Of a stretch of 64,000 bases of DNA, positions 8,356-17,190 are shown one piece after another (positions within the stretch are counted from its first letter, which is position 1; each line of letters opens with the position of its first letter). Source of the stretch: Niastella sp. (GTDB lineage: Bacteria; Bacteroidota; Bacteroidia; Chitinophagales; Chitinophagaceae); the NCBI GenBank assembly GCA_017744515.1, contig JAGIBF010000014.1:62001-126000 (forward strand). The letters run 5' to 3'. The notes beneath the pieces were generated by a model that was not told where the DNA came from, ran no database searches, and worked only from the letters and a program-made list of their open reading frames with translations. The position numbers and the translations under genes are program-made.

Positions 8356-9351
8356 ATGTTACAGGAAGAACGCATAATAAACATCATTGTCAAAGACCAG
8401 CGCGGTCAGGCTACAGCCGAAGAACTGGCCCTGCTAAACCAATGGTTGTCAGCAGATCCTGCCAACAGGCAGGAGTATGGCGAGCTGGTACTGGCTTGGC
8501 AGGAAAGTGGCCGTCTCATGGCCGGGCAAACCTTCGACACCAATGCCGCCTGGAGCAAGATCGCTACACGCACAGGTGCCGGCAATACAAAAGAAACCCC
8601 GGTCCGACACATCCGGTCCACCCCCTTCCTGAGCAGAAAACGTTGGATGCTGGCCGCTGCAGTAATAGCCATCTTTATTATCGGAGGATATTTATGGAAC
8701 CATTACAACACAACCTGGCAGGAGTTGGTAGCCTATAACAACCAGACGCTGCGGTTACCCGATGGGTCAACCGTACAATTGCGCAAGGGAGCCATCATCC
8801 GGTATCCACTCACCTTTGAAGGAGCCGAACGCCTGGTGCACCTCACAGGGGAAGCCTTCTTTGATGTTCAAAGAAATGAAACCCACCCCTTTATAATAAA
8901 TACGAGCCATGCTGCAGTAAAAGTGCTGGGGACATCCTTCCTGGTCAATACCACAAAAGAAACGGATGAAGTAATAGTGGTCACTGGAAGAGTGAGCGTC
9001 ACCAGCAGTGCCGCTGCAGGCAGGCAGGTACAGCTCAAAGCAGGCGAACGTACCATATTGCAAAACGACGAATTCCGGCAAAGCAAGGTCCCCAACGACA
9101 ACTATATCGCCTGGAATACCGGACTGCTCGATTTCAAAAATGCACCCCTGACACAAGTACTGGAAGATATGCAGGATTATTACGAGGTTCCCATTACCCT
9201 TGATAATCAACACCAGGAGGCCATTGCAGCAATCAACATTACAGTGCGCTTCGACCACCAGCCATTAGAACAGGCACTCGAAGAGATCAGGCTGATTACA
9301 GGTTTGAGCATGAAAAAAGACGCCGGTAAAGTCGTCTTTTATATGAAATAA
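8356..9351 (+). CDS. FecR-family anti-sigma factor
   Basis: Single-pass inner-membrane anti-sigma factor, 331 aa. The cytoplasmic N-terminal region (about 1-90) includes the usual DQRGQATAEELALLNQWL helix. A membrane segment follows at about 96-116 (WMLAAAVIAIFIIGGYLW), then the periplasmic FecR domain (about 130-225; LPDGSTVQLRKGAIIRYP and GEAFFDVQR) and a C-terminal DUF4974-like domain (about 250-331; ITVRFDHQPLEQALEEI). In this family the protein holds the partner sigma factor until a TonB receptor signals through its N-terminal domain. The gene begins 42 nt after the sigma gene, and its stop codon overlaps the left arm of a hairpin that fills the gap to the receptor gene. Confidence 0.95.
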   Translation: MLQEERIINIIVKDQRGQATAEELALLNQWLSADPANRQEYGELVLAWQESGRLMAGQTFDTNAAWSKIATRTGAGNTKETPVRHIRSTPFLSRKRWMLAAAVIAIFIIGGYLWNHYNTTWQELVAYNNQTLRLPDGSTVQLRKGAIIRYPLTFEGAERLVHLTGEAFFDVQRNETHPFIINTSHAAVKVLGTSFLVNTTKETDEVIVVTGRVSVTSSAAAGRQVQLKAGERTILQNDEFRQSKVPNDNYIAWNTGLLDFKNAPLTQVLEDMQDYYEVPITLDNQHQEAIAAINITVRFDHQPLEQALEEIRLITGLSMKKDAGKVVFYMK

Positions 9352-9410
9352 ATAGTTCCTTTGTTGGGTCAATTGCACTAAACCCAACCTTTAGAACTTC
9401 AGGAACTATT
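9351..9410 (+). promoter_or_regulatory. Two-stem hairpin filling the FecR-TonB receptor gap
   Basis: Outer stem AATAGTTCCT (9351-9360) pairs perfectly with AGGAACTATT (9401-9410); an inner stem GTTGGGT (9363-9369) pairs with ACCCAAC (9382-9388). The outer arm begins on the last base of the FecR stop codon and the other arm ends two bases before the receptor ATG at 9413. There is no T-run, so it is more likely a translation, processing or stability element than a terminator. Confidence 0.6.
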
Positions 9411-9412
9411 TC

Positions 9413-11992
9413 ATGAAAAAAGCTTTCTGCATGCTGGCTTGCCTGTGTTGCTATGTGCACTTTGCCTTGGCGCAAAAGCTTGTTATTGCAGGACGTTCCT
9501 ACTCACCCCCATTCGAAAAAGCATCCCTCAAAGAATTTCTGGACGATATCAACCACAGTGGCAAAGCCATCATCGAATACGCTTCCAACAGTATCGACAC
9601 GGGCAAAATAATACGCCTTACAGGTTCGCCCACTACACTCGGCGCTGTGTTACAACAAGTACTGAAAGACCAGAAAATAACCATACTGGAGAAGAACGAT
9701 AAGATCATACTCATCCCTTCACCGGTGCCACTGCCCGATGACTTTTTTATTACCTGGTATTCTATTTACGGACTCATTAAAGAAAACACAAGCGGAGAGC
9801 CATTGGCCGATGCTACCATATGGCAACCCTCACTCCAGAAAGGAAGCCTGTCCAACGGATTTGGACATTATACATTGATGCTGCCCGAAGGAAAACAAGT
9901 AGTACTGATCACCTACGCAGGATACAATAGCCGGCGCGTAGAACTCGACCTGCATGAAAACACCCGGATAGACCTTGCCCTCGAGCCCAAAAGCAACATA
10001 CCGGAAGTAACAATTACATCAGAAAGTTCATCGTCTGCCAAAACCAGTGATCTGACCGGTGCTACAGAGAGCGTGCAGGATATGTTTCTCGGAGAGCCCG
10101 ATGTGATCCGCTCACTATATATGCAGCCCGGCATTAAGAACATTCCGGAAATCGCCAACGGTCTGCTCGTGCGGGGCGGCAGTCCCGATCAGAACGTGTT
10201 CCTGTTGGATGGCAACAAAGTCTTCAACCCTACCCACCTGTTAGGCACCCTGTTCATCATTAATAAATCCGCAGTCAAATCACTCAACCTCTACAAAAGC
10301 AATTTCCCGGCAAGATATGGAGGAGGGCTATCGTCCGTAATAGATGTCATCACCCGCGATGGCAATATGCAACAATGGAAAGGAGAAGCCAATGCAGGCG
10401 TACTGGCAGGGTCGTTTACCCTTGAAGGGCCCATTAAAAAAGACAAAGCAGCCATCATGCTGTCAGTCCGGCACAGTTGGATAAACCCGCTATTACGATT
10501 GATGAAAGCAGATATCGGCGTCAACTTCTACGACATGCATGCCAAATACACACAATGGCTGGGAAAAAAAGATAAGTTGATGCTCCATATATACACCGGG
10601 CAGGATAACCTCACATTACACCGTGACTATACAAACAACGTGCAACGCTGGGGTAATACAACAGGCTCATTGGGGTGGAACAGGATATTGGGGCCAAAAG
10701 CATTTATCAATACCTCCGTCAACTTCAGCCGCTACAGGAACATTGCCGGCTTCCGCTACAATCTGTACGACAGCACCGGTGTTTCCATGCAAAACAGAGT
10801 ATACAACACGTACTCCTCTATTCAACAAGTCAATGCACAAACCCGCCTGGAATTTGCCGCAACCAATTCAGTACGGCTTATCACAGGAGTCAAAGCCAAT
10901 CTTACCAAAGTACGCCCCTTTGATTCCAACATCTCGACAGAGTTCTTTGAAAAGCCCGACGACTTCTCCGACTTTCCGCCCATTTCATTCCAGGAAGGAG
11001 TATACTTTCTCGAAAGCGAGATCAGGGCCGATAAACAATTCTTTTTGCGTCCCGGTATACATATATCCCATTTCAGAAACAACGAGTTTAAATACACTTC
11101 CTGGCAGCCCCGGCTGTATGCCACCTATCGCTTGAACAAACACCATCAGTTTAGCCTCTCCTACAACCACATGACCCAATACCTGCACCTGGTAACCAAC
11201 CCATACCTCGGCATCAACGGCGATGCCTGGGTACCCAGTACCAAAATGTTGAGTCCGGAAGAAAGCGATATGATCAACGTAGGATACACCTGGCGCGATA
11301 ATAAAAAACTGATCATTACAACAGAAGTATATTACAAAGAACTCAGGAACGTTACCAACTATGTAGAAGGAAAGAACCTCTTTTTGAATACAGCCGATTG
11401 GGAGCAGAACGTACAGTCGGGAAGAGGATGGTGCTATGGCATAGAAACGAAGATGGAAAAGACAGCCGGTAAATGGTACCTGCAAATAGGCTACACCCTG
11501 TCATGGAACTGGCGGCAATTCAAAGGCATTAACAACGATGAGAAATTCCCCTTTAAATACGATCGCAGGCACAGCCTGAATACGGCAGCAACCTATAACC
11601 TGAATACACATTGGAATTTCTCTACGGTATGGACCTTCTCGACAGGCGATGTATTTACCCTGCCCGACAGAGGCTACCCTGATTTTGATGACGCCCAACA
11701 AATATTCAATCCCCTGTCGCCAAAAGAATACCGGTTGATCTATCACTCATCCGCCGTCAACCAGTACCGCACACTACCATACCACCGGTTGGATATGGCG
11801 GCCACCTATGAACAACAACACAACAGCAAACTCCTGTCACGCGTTACCTTTGGTATATACAACATATACGGTTCACCCAACCAATATGTGTACGACCTCG
11901 AAGGCACCATGGGCAAACGCTCACTGGTAGTATCTACCCAATACCAGTTCTTCAAGATTACACCCTACGTATCCTATACACTTGTATTTTAA
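9413..11992 (+). CDS. TonB-dependent receptor with N-terminal STN-like signalling domain
   Basis: Outer-membrane transducer/transporter, 859 aa, with a signal peptide (MKKAFCMLACLCCYVHFALA). Residues about 28-105 form an STN-like signalling domain (LKEFLDDINHSGKAIIEYAS, ITILEKNDKIILIP). A CarboxypepD_reg-like beta domain follows (about 118-195; GEPLADATIWQPSLQKGSLS, GHYTLMLPEG), then the plug (about 215-320; MQPGIKNIPEIANGLLVRGG and VFLLDGNKVFNPTHLLG) and a 22-strand-type barrel to the C terminus, which ends in aromatic-rich YVSYTLVF. The STN-like domain and the adjacent sigma/FecR pair argue for cell-surface signalling. No SusD partner follows; instead there is a DUF4249 lipoprotein, a pairing often seen in Bacteroidota. 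The ligand is unknown. Confidence 0.92.
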   Translation: MKKAFCMLACLCCYVHFALAQKLVIAGRSYSPPFEKASLKEFLDDINHSGKAIIEYASNSIDTGKIIRLTGSPTTLGAVLQQVLKDQKITILEKNDKIILIPSPVPLPDDFFITWYSIYGLIKENTSGEPLADATIWQPSLQKGSLSNGFGHYTLMLPEGKQVVLITYAGYNSRRVELDLHENTRIDLALEPKSNIPEVTITSESSSSAKTSDLTGATESVQDMFLGEPDVIRSLYMQPGIKNIPEIANGLLVRGGSPDQNVFLLDGNKVFNPTHLLGTLFIINKSAVKSLNLYKSNFPARYGGGLSSVIDVITRDGNMQQWKGEANAGVLAGSFTLEGPIKKDKAAIMLSVRHSWINPLLRLMKADIGVNFYDMHAKYTQWLGKKDKLMLHIYTGQDNLTLHRDYTNNVQRWGNTTGSLGWNRILGPKAFINTSVNFSRYRNIAGFRYNLYDSTGVSMQNRVYNTYSSIQQVNAQTRLEFAATNSVRLITGVKANLTKVRPFDSNISTEFFEKPDDFSDFPPISFQEGVYFLESEIRADKQFFLRPGIHISHFRNNEFKYTSWQPRLYATYRLNKHHQFSLSYNHMTQYLHLVTNPYLGINGDAWVPSTKMLSPEESDMINVGYTWRDNKKLIITTEVYYKELRNVTNYVEGKNLFLNTADWEQNVQSGRGWCYGIETKMEKTAGKWYLQIGYTLSWNWRQFKGINNDEKFPFKYDRRHSLNTAATYNLNTHWNFSTVWTFSTGDVFTLPDRGYPDFDDAQQIFNPLSPKEYRLIYHSSAVNQYRTLPYHRLDMAATYEQQHNSKLLSRVTFGIYNIYGSPNQYVYDLEGTMGKRSLVVSTQYQFFKITPYVSYTLVF

Positions 11993-12031
11993 ACCATGCA
12001 CACCAAACAACCACCATATCATACAAAACAA

Positions 12032-13075
12032 ATGATCAACAAAAGTTGGTGGTGGATCAGTATGATATTACTGATAGCAGGAGCATCCTGCAAAAAAGGA
12101 TTTACATCCGATCAGTTTGAAGACGATCAGCTGGTAATACTCGCTGAGATATCAGCACTCGATTCAGTAAAAGTGCCGATTGGAAAAACGATCAAAGTGG
12201 GCAACGGCAGCCTCATACGATTTGAAAAAGTAAACGATGCCACAGTTACATTGACAGAAGAAAACAGCCGTACCTGGTTACTGCAACCCAGCTATGCCTG
12301 GCAATATGCAGGCAATCCTACCACCATATTCACCAACAGAAAACGATACAAGGCCGGCACCCGTTATTCCATCGAGGTAAAACATCCCACGATGGGAGTC
12401 GTTACGGCTACTACTCAAATCCCCCAGATACCTAAATGGACAATAGTCGATACCAGCACCGAAACATTCCAGGGTAAAAAAGTGCTGGCAGTAGACATTA
12501 CATTCCAGGATCCGGCCGGTAAAGAAGACTATTACATAATAGAAGCAGTAAAAGAACTCCTGAAGCCGGGTCGTAGCTTTTTTTACCGCGGTATACGCTA
12601 CGATTACAATACCCCACAGGGCAAAACCTTGTATGATCAGGTAAAAAATACACCCGGCGTGTATTTGTTCAATGATACCGTATCCATCAATAAATACCTG
12701 CGGCTGGAACTCCATACCCAGGACGCTGCTACCGAAAACGCCCGGCTGGACAACCTCGATAATCCCTTCCGCCGTTTGTTTTTGACCGACAAAACCTTCG
12801 ATGGTCAATCCTACACCATACGATTTTACGTAGATAAGCAGTTTTTTATAGCCAACGAACCCATGCAAAAAGGCCGGGTTCATCTCCAGTTCAAAGCAGC
12901 CAGCAAAGAACTATTCGATTACCTCCTCGAATACGAAAAATATAAAGCAGACTTCGGTTCCATCCCTGCCAACCAACTGCCATCACCCAGGGGCAACATT
13001 AGCAAAGGCGGCCAGGGCATATTCGGCGGCTCTGCCAAAAGAGAGCGCATCTACTATTTCGACCAGCTTTGGTAA
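12032..13075 (+). CDS. DUF4249-family lipoprotein
   Basis: Predicted lipoprotein, 347 aa from the ATG at 12032, which opens a clean lipoprotein signal (MINKSWWWISMILLIAGASC, lipidation at Cys20). An in-frame ATG at 11996, only 3 nt after the receptor stop, would add 12 polar residues and is also possible. The mature protein matches the DUF4249 pattern: an early beta region (LVILAEISALDSVKVPIGKT) followed by NDATVTLTEENSRTW and later LFLTDKTFDGQSYTIRFYV. DUF4249 proteins commonly follow TonB receptors of this kind and are presumed surface accessories, but no biochemical role is established. Last gene of the sigma/FecR/receptor operon. Confidence 0.85.
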   Translation: MINKSWWWISMILLIAGASCKKGFTSDQFEDDQLVILAEISALDSVKVPIGKTIKVGNGSLIRFEKVNDATVTLTEENSRTWLLQPSYAWQYAGNPTTIFTNRKRYKAGTRYSIEVKHPTMGVVTATTQIPQIPKWTIVDTSTETFQGKKVLAVDITFQDPAGKEDYYIIEAVKELLKPGRSFFYRGIRYDYNTPQGKTLYDQVKNTPGVYLFNDTVSINKYLRLELHTQDAATENARLDNLDNPFRRLFLTDKTFDGQSYTIRFYVDKQFFIANEPMQKGRVHLQFKAASKELFDYLLEYEKYKADFGSIPANQLPSPRGNISKGGQGIFGGSAKRERIYYFDQLW

Positions 13076-13083
13076 GATAACAG

Positions 13084-13149
13084 AGGGCGGCTCACCCTCA
13101 AAGGGCGGCTCACCCTGTCACACTGTCGCCCTGAGCCCGTCGAAGGGCA
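13084..13149. repeat. Intergenic repeats: duplicated AGGGCGGCTCACCCT plus one type-A element
   Basis: AGGGCGGCTCACCCT occurs twice (13084-13098 and 13102-13116), each able to fold through AGGG/CCCT. It is followed by a CCCTGAGCCCGTCGAAGGG variant of the type-A dispersed repeat (about 13129-13147). The array sits just after the DUF4249 stop and may help end the transcript. The rest of the gap to 13360 holds an A-rich stretch but nothing I can assign. Confidence 0.7.
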
Positions 13150-13360
13150 AAGCAAAAGGTCTCACGTTTCACGTCTCACAAAAAAAAATTCTCCCTCCAA
13201 TAGGGGTATCTCCCTTTTACCGGTTTTCCTCCCATAGACTATAGGTGGGTTGGTCCAATATTTAACGTAAACCAGGCATTACACAATTGCTTCAGCACCT
13301 TACACTTATCCTGCACGCCCACCTGCAATATTTTAAAATGCCCTAAACGTTCACACTATT

Positions 13361-14212
13361 ATGAGCCTTCCAAAGCTTTCACCGGTTATTATTAAAATGC
13401 CCGGACTAATGCAGGTAAGTACACCCGAGCCCACAGAGCTTAAAATAAGCGCAGTGATCATTACCTACAATGAAGAAAAGATCATACGCAAAACACTTTC
13501 CCGCCTGTCATGGTGCGATGAAATAATCATCGTCGACAGCCACAGTACCGATAAAACAGTAGCTATCTGCAAAGAATTTGGATGCGATGTGTATACCCGC
13601 ACATTCGATGGATACGGTTCACAGAAACAATTTGCCATCAGTAGAGCTACCAATGATTGGGTACTTTGCCTCGATGCCGATGAAATACCTACCGAAGAGC
13701 TGGTACAGGAAATCAGGAGCATCCGCCCCGATACAGCCTATGCAGGCTTTTCATTTCCCATGAACCTCGTTTTCCTCGATAAAGAATTCCGGCACGGGAA
13801 AGAAAGCGGCCGCTATTTCACACGCTTGTTCAACCGGCAGAAAGGAGGCGTAACAGGTGATAGAGTACATGAAAGCTTCAGGATAGAGGGCCAGGTAAAA
13901 AAACTCGAACATACCATCCTCCACTACAGCTACACCAGCATACACCAGTGCATCGAAAAACTCAATCGATACTCCGCTTTATCAGCCGAAATAGCCTATG
14001 GAAAAGGAAAGCACAAATCGGCCCTGGCCGTATTCATGGGGCTTCCCTTTAATTTCTTCAAATATTATTTGCTGGAGCGCAATTGCCTCAATGGCATGAA
14101 AGGATTTTACTGGTCGGTCTTTTCCGCCTACTACCACTTTATGAAATATGTGAAATTGAACGAGTTGAATCAAAGGCGGATCATTCCAATATCAGATACA
14201 GCTTACGCATAG
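13361..14212 (+). CDS. Glycosyltransferase family 2 (WaaE/KdtX-like)
   Basis: Cytoplasmic GT-A fold sugar transferase, 283 aa. After a 25-residue leader the family-2 core begins (ISAVIITYNEEKIIRKTLSR), with the nucleotide-binding IIIVDSHSTDKTVAICKEFG and the metal-binding LCLDADEIP. Later segments (GRYFTRLFNRQKGGVTGDRV, then HESFRIEGQVKKLEHTILHY) match the LPS-core WaaE/KdtX branch. It probably adds a sugar to lipopolysaccharide or another envelope glycan. The deacetylase and GT25 genes that follow on the same strand suggest a small envelope-glycan operon. The start is not certain, since an internal ATG (13397) could also be used. Confidence 0.9.
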   Translation: MSLPKLSPVIIKMPGLMQVSTPEPTELKISAVIITYNEEKIIRKTLSRLSWCDEIIIVDSHSTDKTVAICKEFGCDVYTRTFDGYGSQKQFAISRATNDWVLCLDADEIPTEELVQEIRSIRPDTAYAGFSFPMNLVFLDKEFRHGKESGRYFTRLFNRQKGGVTGDRVHESFRIEGQVKKLEHTILHYSYTSIHQCIEKLNRYSALSAEIAYGKGKHKSALAVFMGLPFNFFKYYLLERNCLNGMKGFYWSVFSAYYHFMKYVKLNELNQRRIIPISDTAYA

Positions 14213-14253
14213 CCATTAAACCAACTTATCCCTATCCACCCAAAAAGAACACC

Positions 14254-14991
14254 TTGTTTGTTGCAGTTAAGCACCCCCTGAGGGTTTTAATGTACCATAA
14301 GATCTCTGCCCACGGAATAGCCGACCCACTTACCGTACCGGTGAACCACCTCGAAGCCCAGCTCCATTATTTGAAGCAGGAGGGCTACAATACCATACAG
14401 TTAAGCGACCTGGTAAAATATATCCGGCAGGGAACACCCCTGCCCGAAAAGCCGGTATTGATCACCTTCGATGATGGCTATCGGGACAACTTTACCGCCG
14501 GCTACCCCGTATTCGAGCGATATGGGCTCAAAGCCAATATTTTCCTGGTACCAACTTTCCTGAAAGAGCGAGCTGCAGATGCGTCAGACTACCTGAGCCT
14601 GGAAGATATGCAGGCAATGGACCCCCGTCTGGTGGAATACGGTATGCATTCATACGACCATAAAAGCTATAAAACACTGTCCCCTTCGGAGGTGGAGACA
14701 GACCTGCGGCAATGCAAAGAGATGCTTACCCGGATGGGAGTTGCTTTCCAGCCCTGTCTGGCTTTTCCCTACGGCGCGTACCCCAAAAAAAATGCAGATG
14801 GACATCGTGAATTCCTCGAAATACTGGCAGCAGGAGGGATAGTAGCAGCCTTCCGCATTGGCAACCGGCTGAATACTTTACCCCTCCGTAACCCCCTTCT
14901 TATTCAACGACTTGATATACAGGGAAACAACAATTTTAAAAAATTTACCCAGCTTCTGCGCAGTGGAAAGACCTTGTTTGGGTACCTTTAG
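14254..14991 (+). CDS. Polysaccharide deacetylase family protein (NodB fold, CE4)
   Basis: Carbohydrate esterase family 4 enzyme that would remove N- or O-acetyl groups from a glycan. The metal and catalytic motifs are visible: LITFDDGYRDNF (motif 1, Asp pair), HSYDH (motif 2) and LAFPYGAYPKK (motif 3). The conserved opening RVLMYHKIS begins at about 14279. The frame stays open back to 14083 inside the GT2 gene, but that portion has no family similarity, so I place the start at the TTG at 14254; the ATG at 14291 would cut into the first conserved strand. No signal peptide is evident with this start. It lies between two glycosyltransferase genes, fitting modification of an envelope glycan. Confidence 0.85.
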   Translation: MFVAVKHPLRVLMYHKISAHGIADPLTVPVNHLEAQLHYLKQEGYNTIQLSDLVKYIRQGTPLPEKPVLITFDDGYRDNFTAGYPVFERYGLKANIFLVPTFLKERAADASDYLSLEDMQAMDPRLVEYGMHSYDHKSYKTLSPSEVETDLRQCKEMLTRMGVAFQPCLAFPYGAYPKKNADGHREFLEILAAGGIVAAFRIGNRLNTLPLRNPLLIQRLDIQGNNNFKKFTQLLRSGKTLFGYL

Positions 14992-14994
14992 CGG

Positions 14995-15756
14995 ATGAAG
15001 AGAGACTTCGGCCCCCTTAATTCTTTTTTCGACAAGATTTACATACTCACCCTACCACGATTGCAAGACAGGATCGAGGCGTTTACACGTGAATTGGACG
15101 GATTGAATTACGAAATTTTCTACGGTATAGATAAAGAACAAGTAACCCTCGATGCACTAAAGCAACAAGGCATTTACAGCACAGCTGCATATACGGACTT
15201 CTATAAACGACAACCCGACATGGCCACCGGCATGTTATGCTGTTCGCTGGGTCACGTCAAAATATACGAATCCATCATTGCCAACCAGTATGAACGCGTA
15301 TTAATACTGGAAGACGATGCCTTTCCCCTTCCCGAAAACCTGCCCTTTTTTTCTCAGATGATGAAAGAACTTCCGGCAAATTGGGAAGTATTCTACCTCG
15401 GCTATGAGAACAATGAAGTCTTCGGGTGGAAACAAACAGTGAAACGGATGTACTACCTGACATTCCCTTTCCATACATCGTTGCGTTTGTCCCGTACAAT
15501 ATTTGCCAACTATTATCCAAAACCCCTTTCCACCCATGTTGCCAGAGCAGGTTTTCATGATTGCACCCATGCCTATGCGGTGACCCTGGAGGGCGCTAAA
15601 AAACTGTTGAAGCTTCAAACGCCGGTGGTCTACAATGCCGACAACCTGCTGTCATACGCCATCACCACCGAACAAATAAAAGGCTACATAGGAAGACCCA
15701 AACTATTCAAACAACGCACAAACACCTACGAATTCAGCTCCCTCACCGGTAGTTAA
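14995..15756 (+). CDS. Glycosyltransferase family 25 (LOS biosynthesis type)
   Basis: Cytoplasmic sugar transferase, 253 aa, of the GT25 family known from lipooligosaccharide galactosyltransferases. Family signatures are IYILTLPRLQDRIEAFTREL near the N terminus, LCCSLGHVKIYESI, the acidic RVLILEDDAFPLPENL and, later, HAYAVTLEGAKKLL. It begins 3 nt after the deacetylase stop, so the two are probably translated from one message. Together with the GT2 and deacetylase genes it probably builds or decorates a cell-surface glycan. The acceptor cannot be read from sequence. Confidence 0.92.
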   Translation: MKRDFGPLNSFFDKIYILTLPRLQDRIEAFTRELDGLNYEIFYGIDKEQVTLDALKQQGIYSTAAYTDFYKRQPDMATGMLCCSLGHVKIYESIIANQYERVLILEDDAFPLPENLPFFSQMMKELPANWEVFYLGYENNEVFGWKQTVKRMYYLTFPFHTSLRLSRTIFANYYPKPLSTHVARAGFHDCTHAYAVTLEGAKKLLKLQTPVVYNADNLLSYAITTEQIKGYIGRPKLFKQRTNTYEFSSLTGS

Positions 15757-15770
15757 GTATTACTATCTTT

Positions 15771-15939
15771 TGTCATTTCGGACAGAGCCCTTCCTTTCTG
15801 TCGTTTCGAATGAAGCTCACCCTCCTTGTCATTTTGAAAGGAGTCCTCCCTTCTTTGTCATTCCGAACGCAGCGATAGCGAAGTGAGGAATCTGCCTGCG
15901 AAGCAAAGGAAAATCGAAGAAGAGATGTCGAAGTAAACG
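15771..15939. repeat. Type-B dispersed repeats (GTCATTTCGAACGCAGCGA family)
   Basis: Three degenerate left halves (TGTCATTTCGGACAGAGC, TGTCGTTTCGAATGAAGC, TGTCATTTTGAAAGGAG) precede a fuller copy with TGTCATTCCGAACGCAGCGA, GCGAAGTGAGGAATCTGC and a terminal ATGTCGAAGTAAACG. The same element recurs at 58578 and, broken, at 57572. It lies between two converging genes. Confidence 0.8.
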
Positions 15940-15945
15940 TAATTG

Positions 15946-15999
15946 CCCGGTCCTTTAGGGCCGGGAAAAGGATCACCCTCTCTTTGGGCTTTAGCCCAA
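15946..15999. terminator. Type-D double hairpin between converging genes
   Basis: A stem-loop CCCGG...CCGGG with loop around TCCTTTAGGG (15946-15965) is followed by the palindrome TTGGGCTTTAGCCCAA (15984-15999). Both stems recur in the same order at 32468-32524. It lies between the converging GT25 and LacI-family genes and could act as a bidirectional terminator, although T-runs are weak. Confidence 0.55.
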
Positions 16000-16003
16000 T
16001 CAA

Positions 16004-17017
16004 CTAACTGGATTTGCGCACAATCAACTCCGTTTTCAACACCCGGATAATAGACTTCCATTCCGATATATCCCGGTTGATCTGATCCACGAGCAATTGC
16101 GCAGCAGTACTGCCGATCTCCTTCACAGGTTGCGATACGGTCGTCAATGACGGCTCGATCAATCCCGAAGCATAGTCGTTACTAAAACCCACAATAGCAA
16201 TATCCTTGGGCACCTGCAATCCCTTCTTCTTGACAATTTGCAAAGCCTCGATAGCAGTAGGGTCATTGATGGCGAAGATGGCATCAGGAGGATTGTCCAG
16301 CCGCAACAGGTGATTCACATAGATCTTCACCTTGGCAATCGTAAGATCATAAGGAATGATCAGCTCCTCATCGATGGGAATATTATACTTCTTAAGCGCA
16401 TCACGATAACCCCGCAACCTTTTTACACTGATAGGCAAAGTATCCGGACCAGCTAAGTGAGCGATCCTTTTCTTCTTGCGTTTGATCAGATGCTCCACAG
16501 CACGGAAAGCCCCCTCATAATCATCCACTACAACCTTGGGCACATTCATATCCTCACACACGCGGTTGAAGAAAACAATGGGAATACCCTTGCGTTCGAA
16601 AACCTTCAGGTGATCGAAGTTTCTGGTCTCCTTGGTCAGCGATACGAGCAAACCATCCACCTGGTTGGCGAGCATCAAACGCGTGTTGGCCACTTCAGTT
16701 TCATAAGTTTCATTAGAGTGACCGATGATGATATTGTATCCCTCTTTGGCAGCAACCTCCTGCGCGCCCATGATCACCTGTGGGAAATAAGAACTGATAA
16801 ACTCGGGAACAATAATGCCGATAGTATTACTCTTTTTATTGAGCAAACTGATCGATAACATATTCCTTTGATAGTCGAGCTGCTCGGCAAGCTCAAGAAC
16901 GGCCTTGCGGGTTTTTTCACTCACACTGGGATGGCCGGTCAATACGCGGGATACAGTAGATTTGGACAAGTTGAGCTTTTCGGCAATGTCTACAATCGTT
17001 ATCTGGTGACGTTTCAT
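16004..17017 (-). CDS. LacI-family transcriptional regulator
   Basis: DNA-binding regulator of 337 aa. The N-terminal LacI helix-turn-helix (residues about 5-50) reads ITIVDIAEKLNLSKSTVSRV with the hinge helix near KAVLELAEQLDYQRN. It is followed by a periplasmic-binding-protein-like sensor domain (about 60-335; NTIGIIVPEFISSYFPQVIM, DGLLVSLTKETRNFD, PDAIFAINDPTAIEALQI). Such proteins respond to a sugar or sugar derivative. The gene is divergent from susC with a 173-nt gap that carries two copies of the palindrome GGGAATGTTCCC, a plausible LacI-type operator. The same pair is found before the GH97 gene 15.5 kb away. I infer that this protein controls the whole PUL and possibly itself. Confidence 0.93.
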   Translation of the reverse strand: MKRHQITIVDIAEKLNLSKSTVSRVLTGHPSVSEKTRKAVLELAEQLDYQRNMLSISLLNKKSNTIGIIVPEFISSYFPQVIMGAQEVAAKEGYNIIIGHSNETYETEVANTRLMLANQVDGLLVSLTKETRNFDHLKVFERKGIPIVFFNRVCEDMNVPKVVVDDYEGAFRAVEHLIKRKKKRIAHLAGPDTLPISVKRLRGYRDALKKYNIPIDEELIIPYDLTIAKVKIYVNHLLRLDNPPDAIFAINDPTAIEALQIVKKKGLQVPKDIAIVGFSNDYASGLIEPSLTTVSQPVKEIGSTAAQLLVDQINRDISEWKSIIRVLKTELIVRKSS

Positions 17018-17087
17018 TAATGGCGATTTTCGATTAATGATATTTTAAGAAACCCGGATACAAAGAAAAGGTAAATTACATCAATAT

Positions 17088-17118
17088 GGGAATGTTCCCG
17101 TAAAATGGGAATGTTCCC
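17088..17118. promoter_or_regulatory. Paired operator: two GGGAATGTTCCC palindromes, 19 bp apart
   Basis: Copies at 17088-17099 and 17107-17118, separated by GTAAAAT. Each is GGGAA-TG-TTCCC, palindromic except the central two bases. The pair lies 23 nt upstream of the TTTG of the susC promoter candidate and 70 nt upstream of the divergent LacI start. The same pair, as the reverse complement GGGAACATTCCC, recurs at 32585-32615 with identical spacing. Confidence 0.8.
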
Positions 17119-17141
17119 ACAAATAAATAAGCCGTACTTTT

Positions 17142-17172
17142 TTTGCTTTACTGTACCTATTCGGCATTTTTG
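17142..17172 (+). promoter_or_regulatory. Candidate Bacteroidota promoter for susC
   Basis: TTTG (17142-17145), a 19-nt spacer, then CATTTTTG (17165-17172), one mismatch from the TAnnTTTG -7 consensus. The susC ATG follows at 17191, giving a short 5' leader. The paired operator ends 23 nt upstream of the TTTG. Confidence 0.6.
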
Positions 17173-17190
17173 TTTAAGAAGTTTCGCCGT

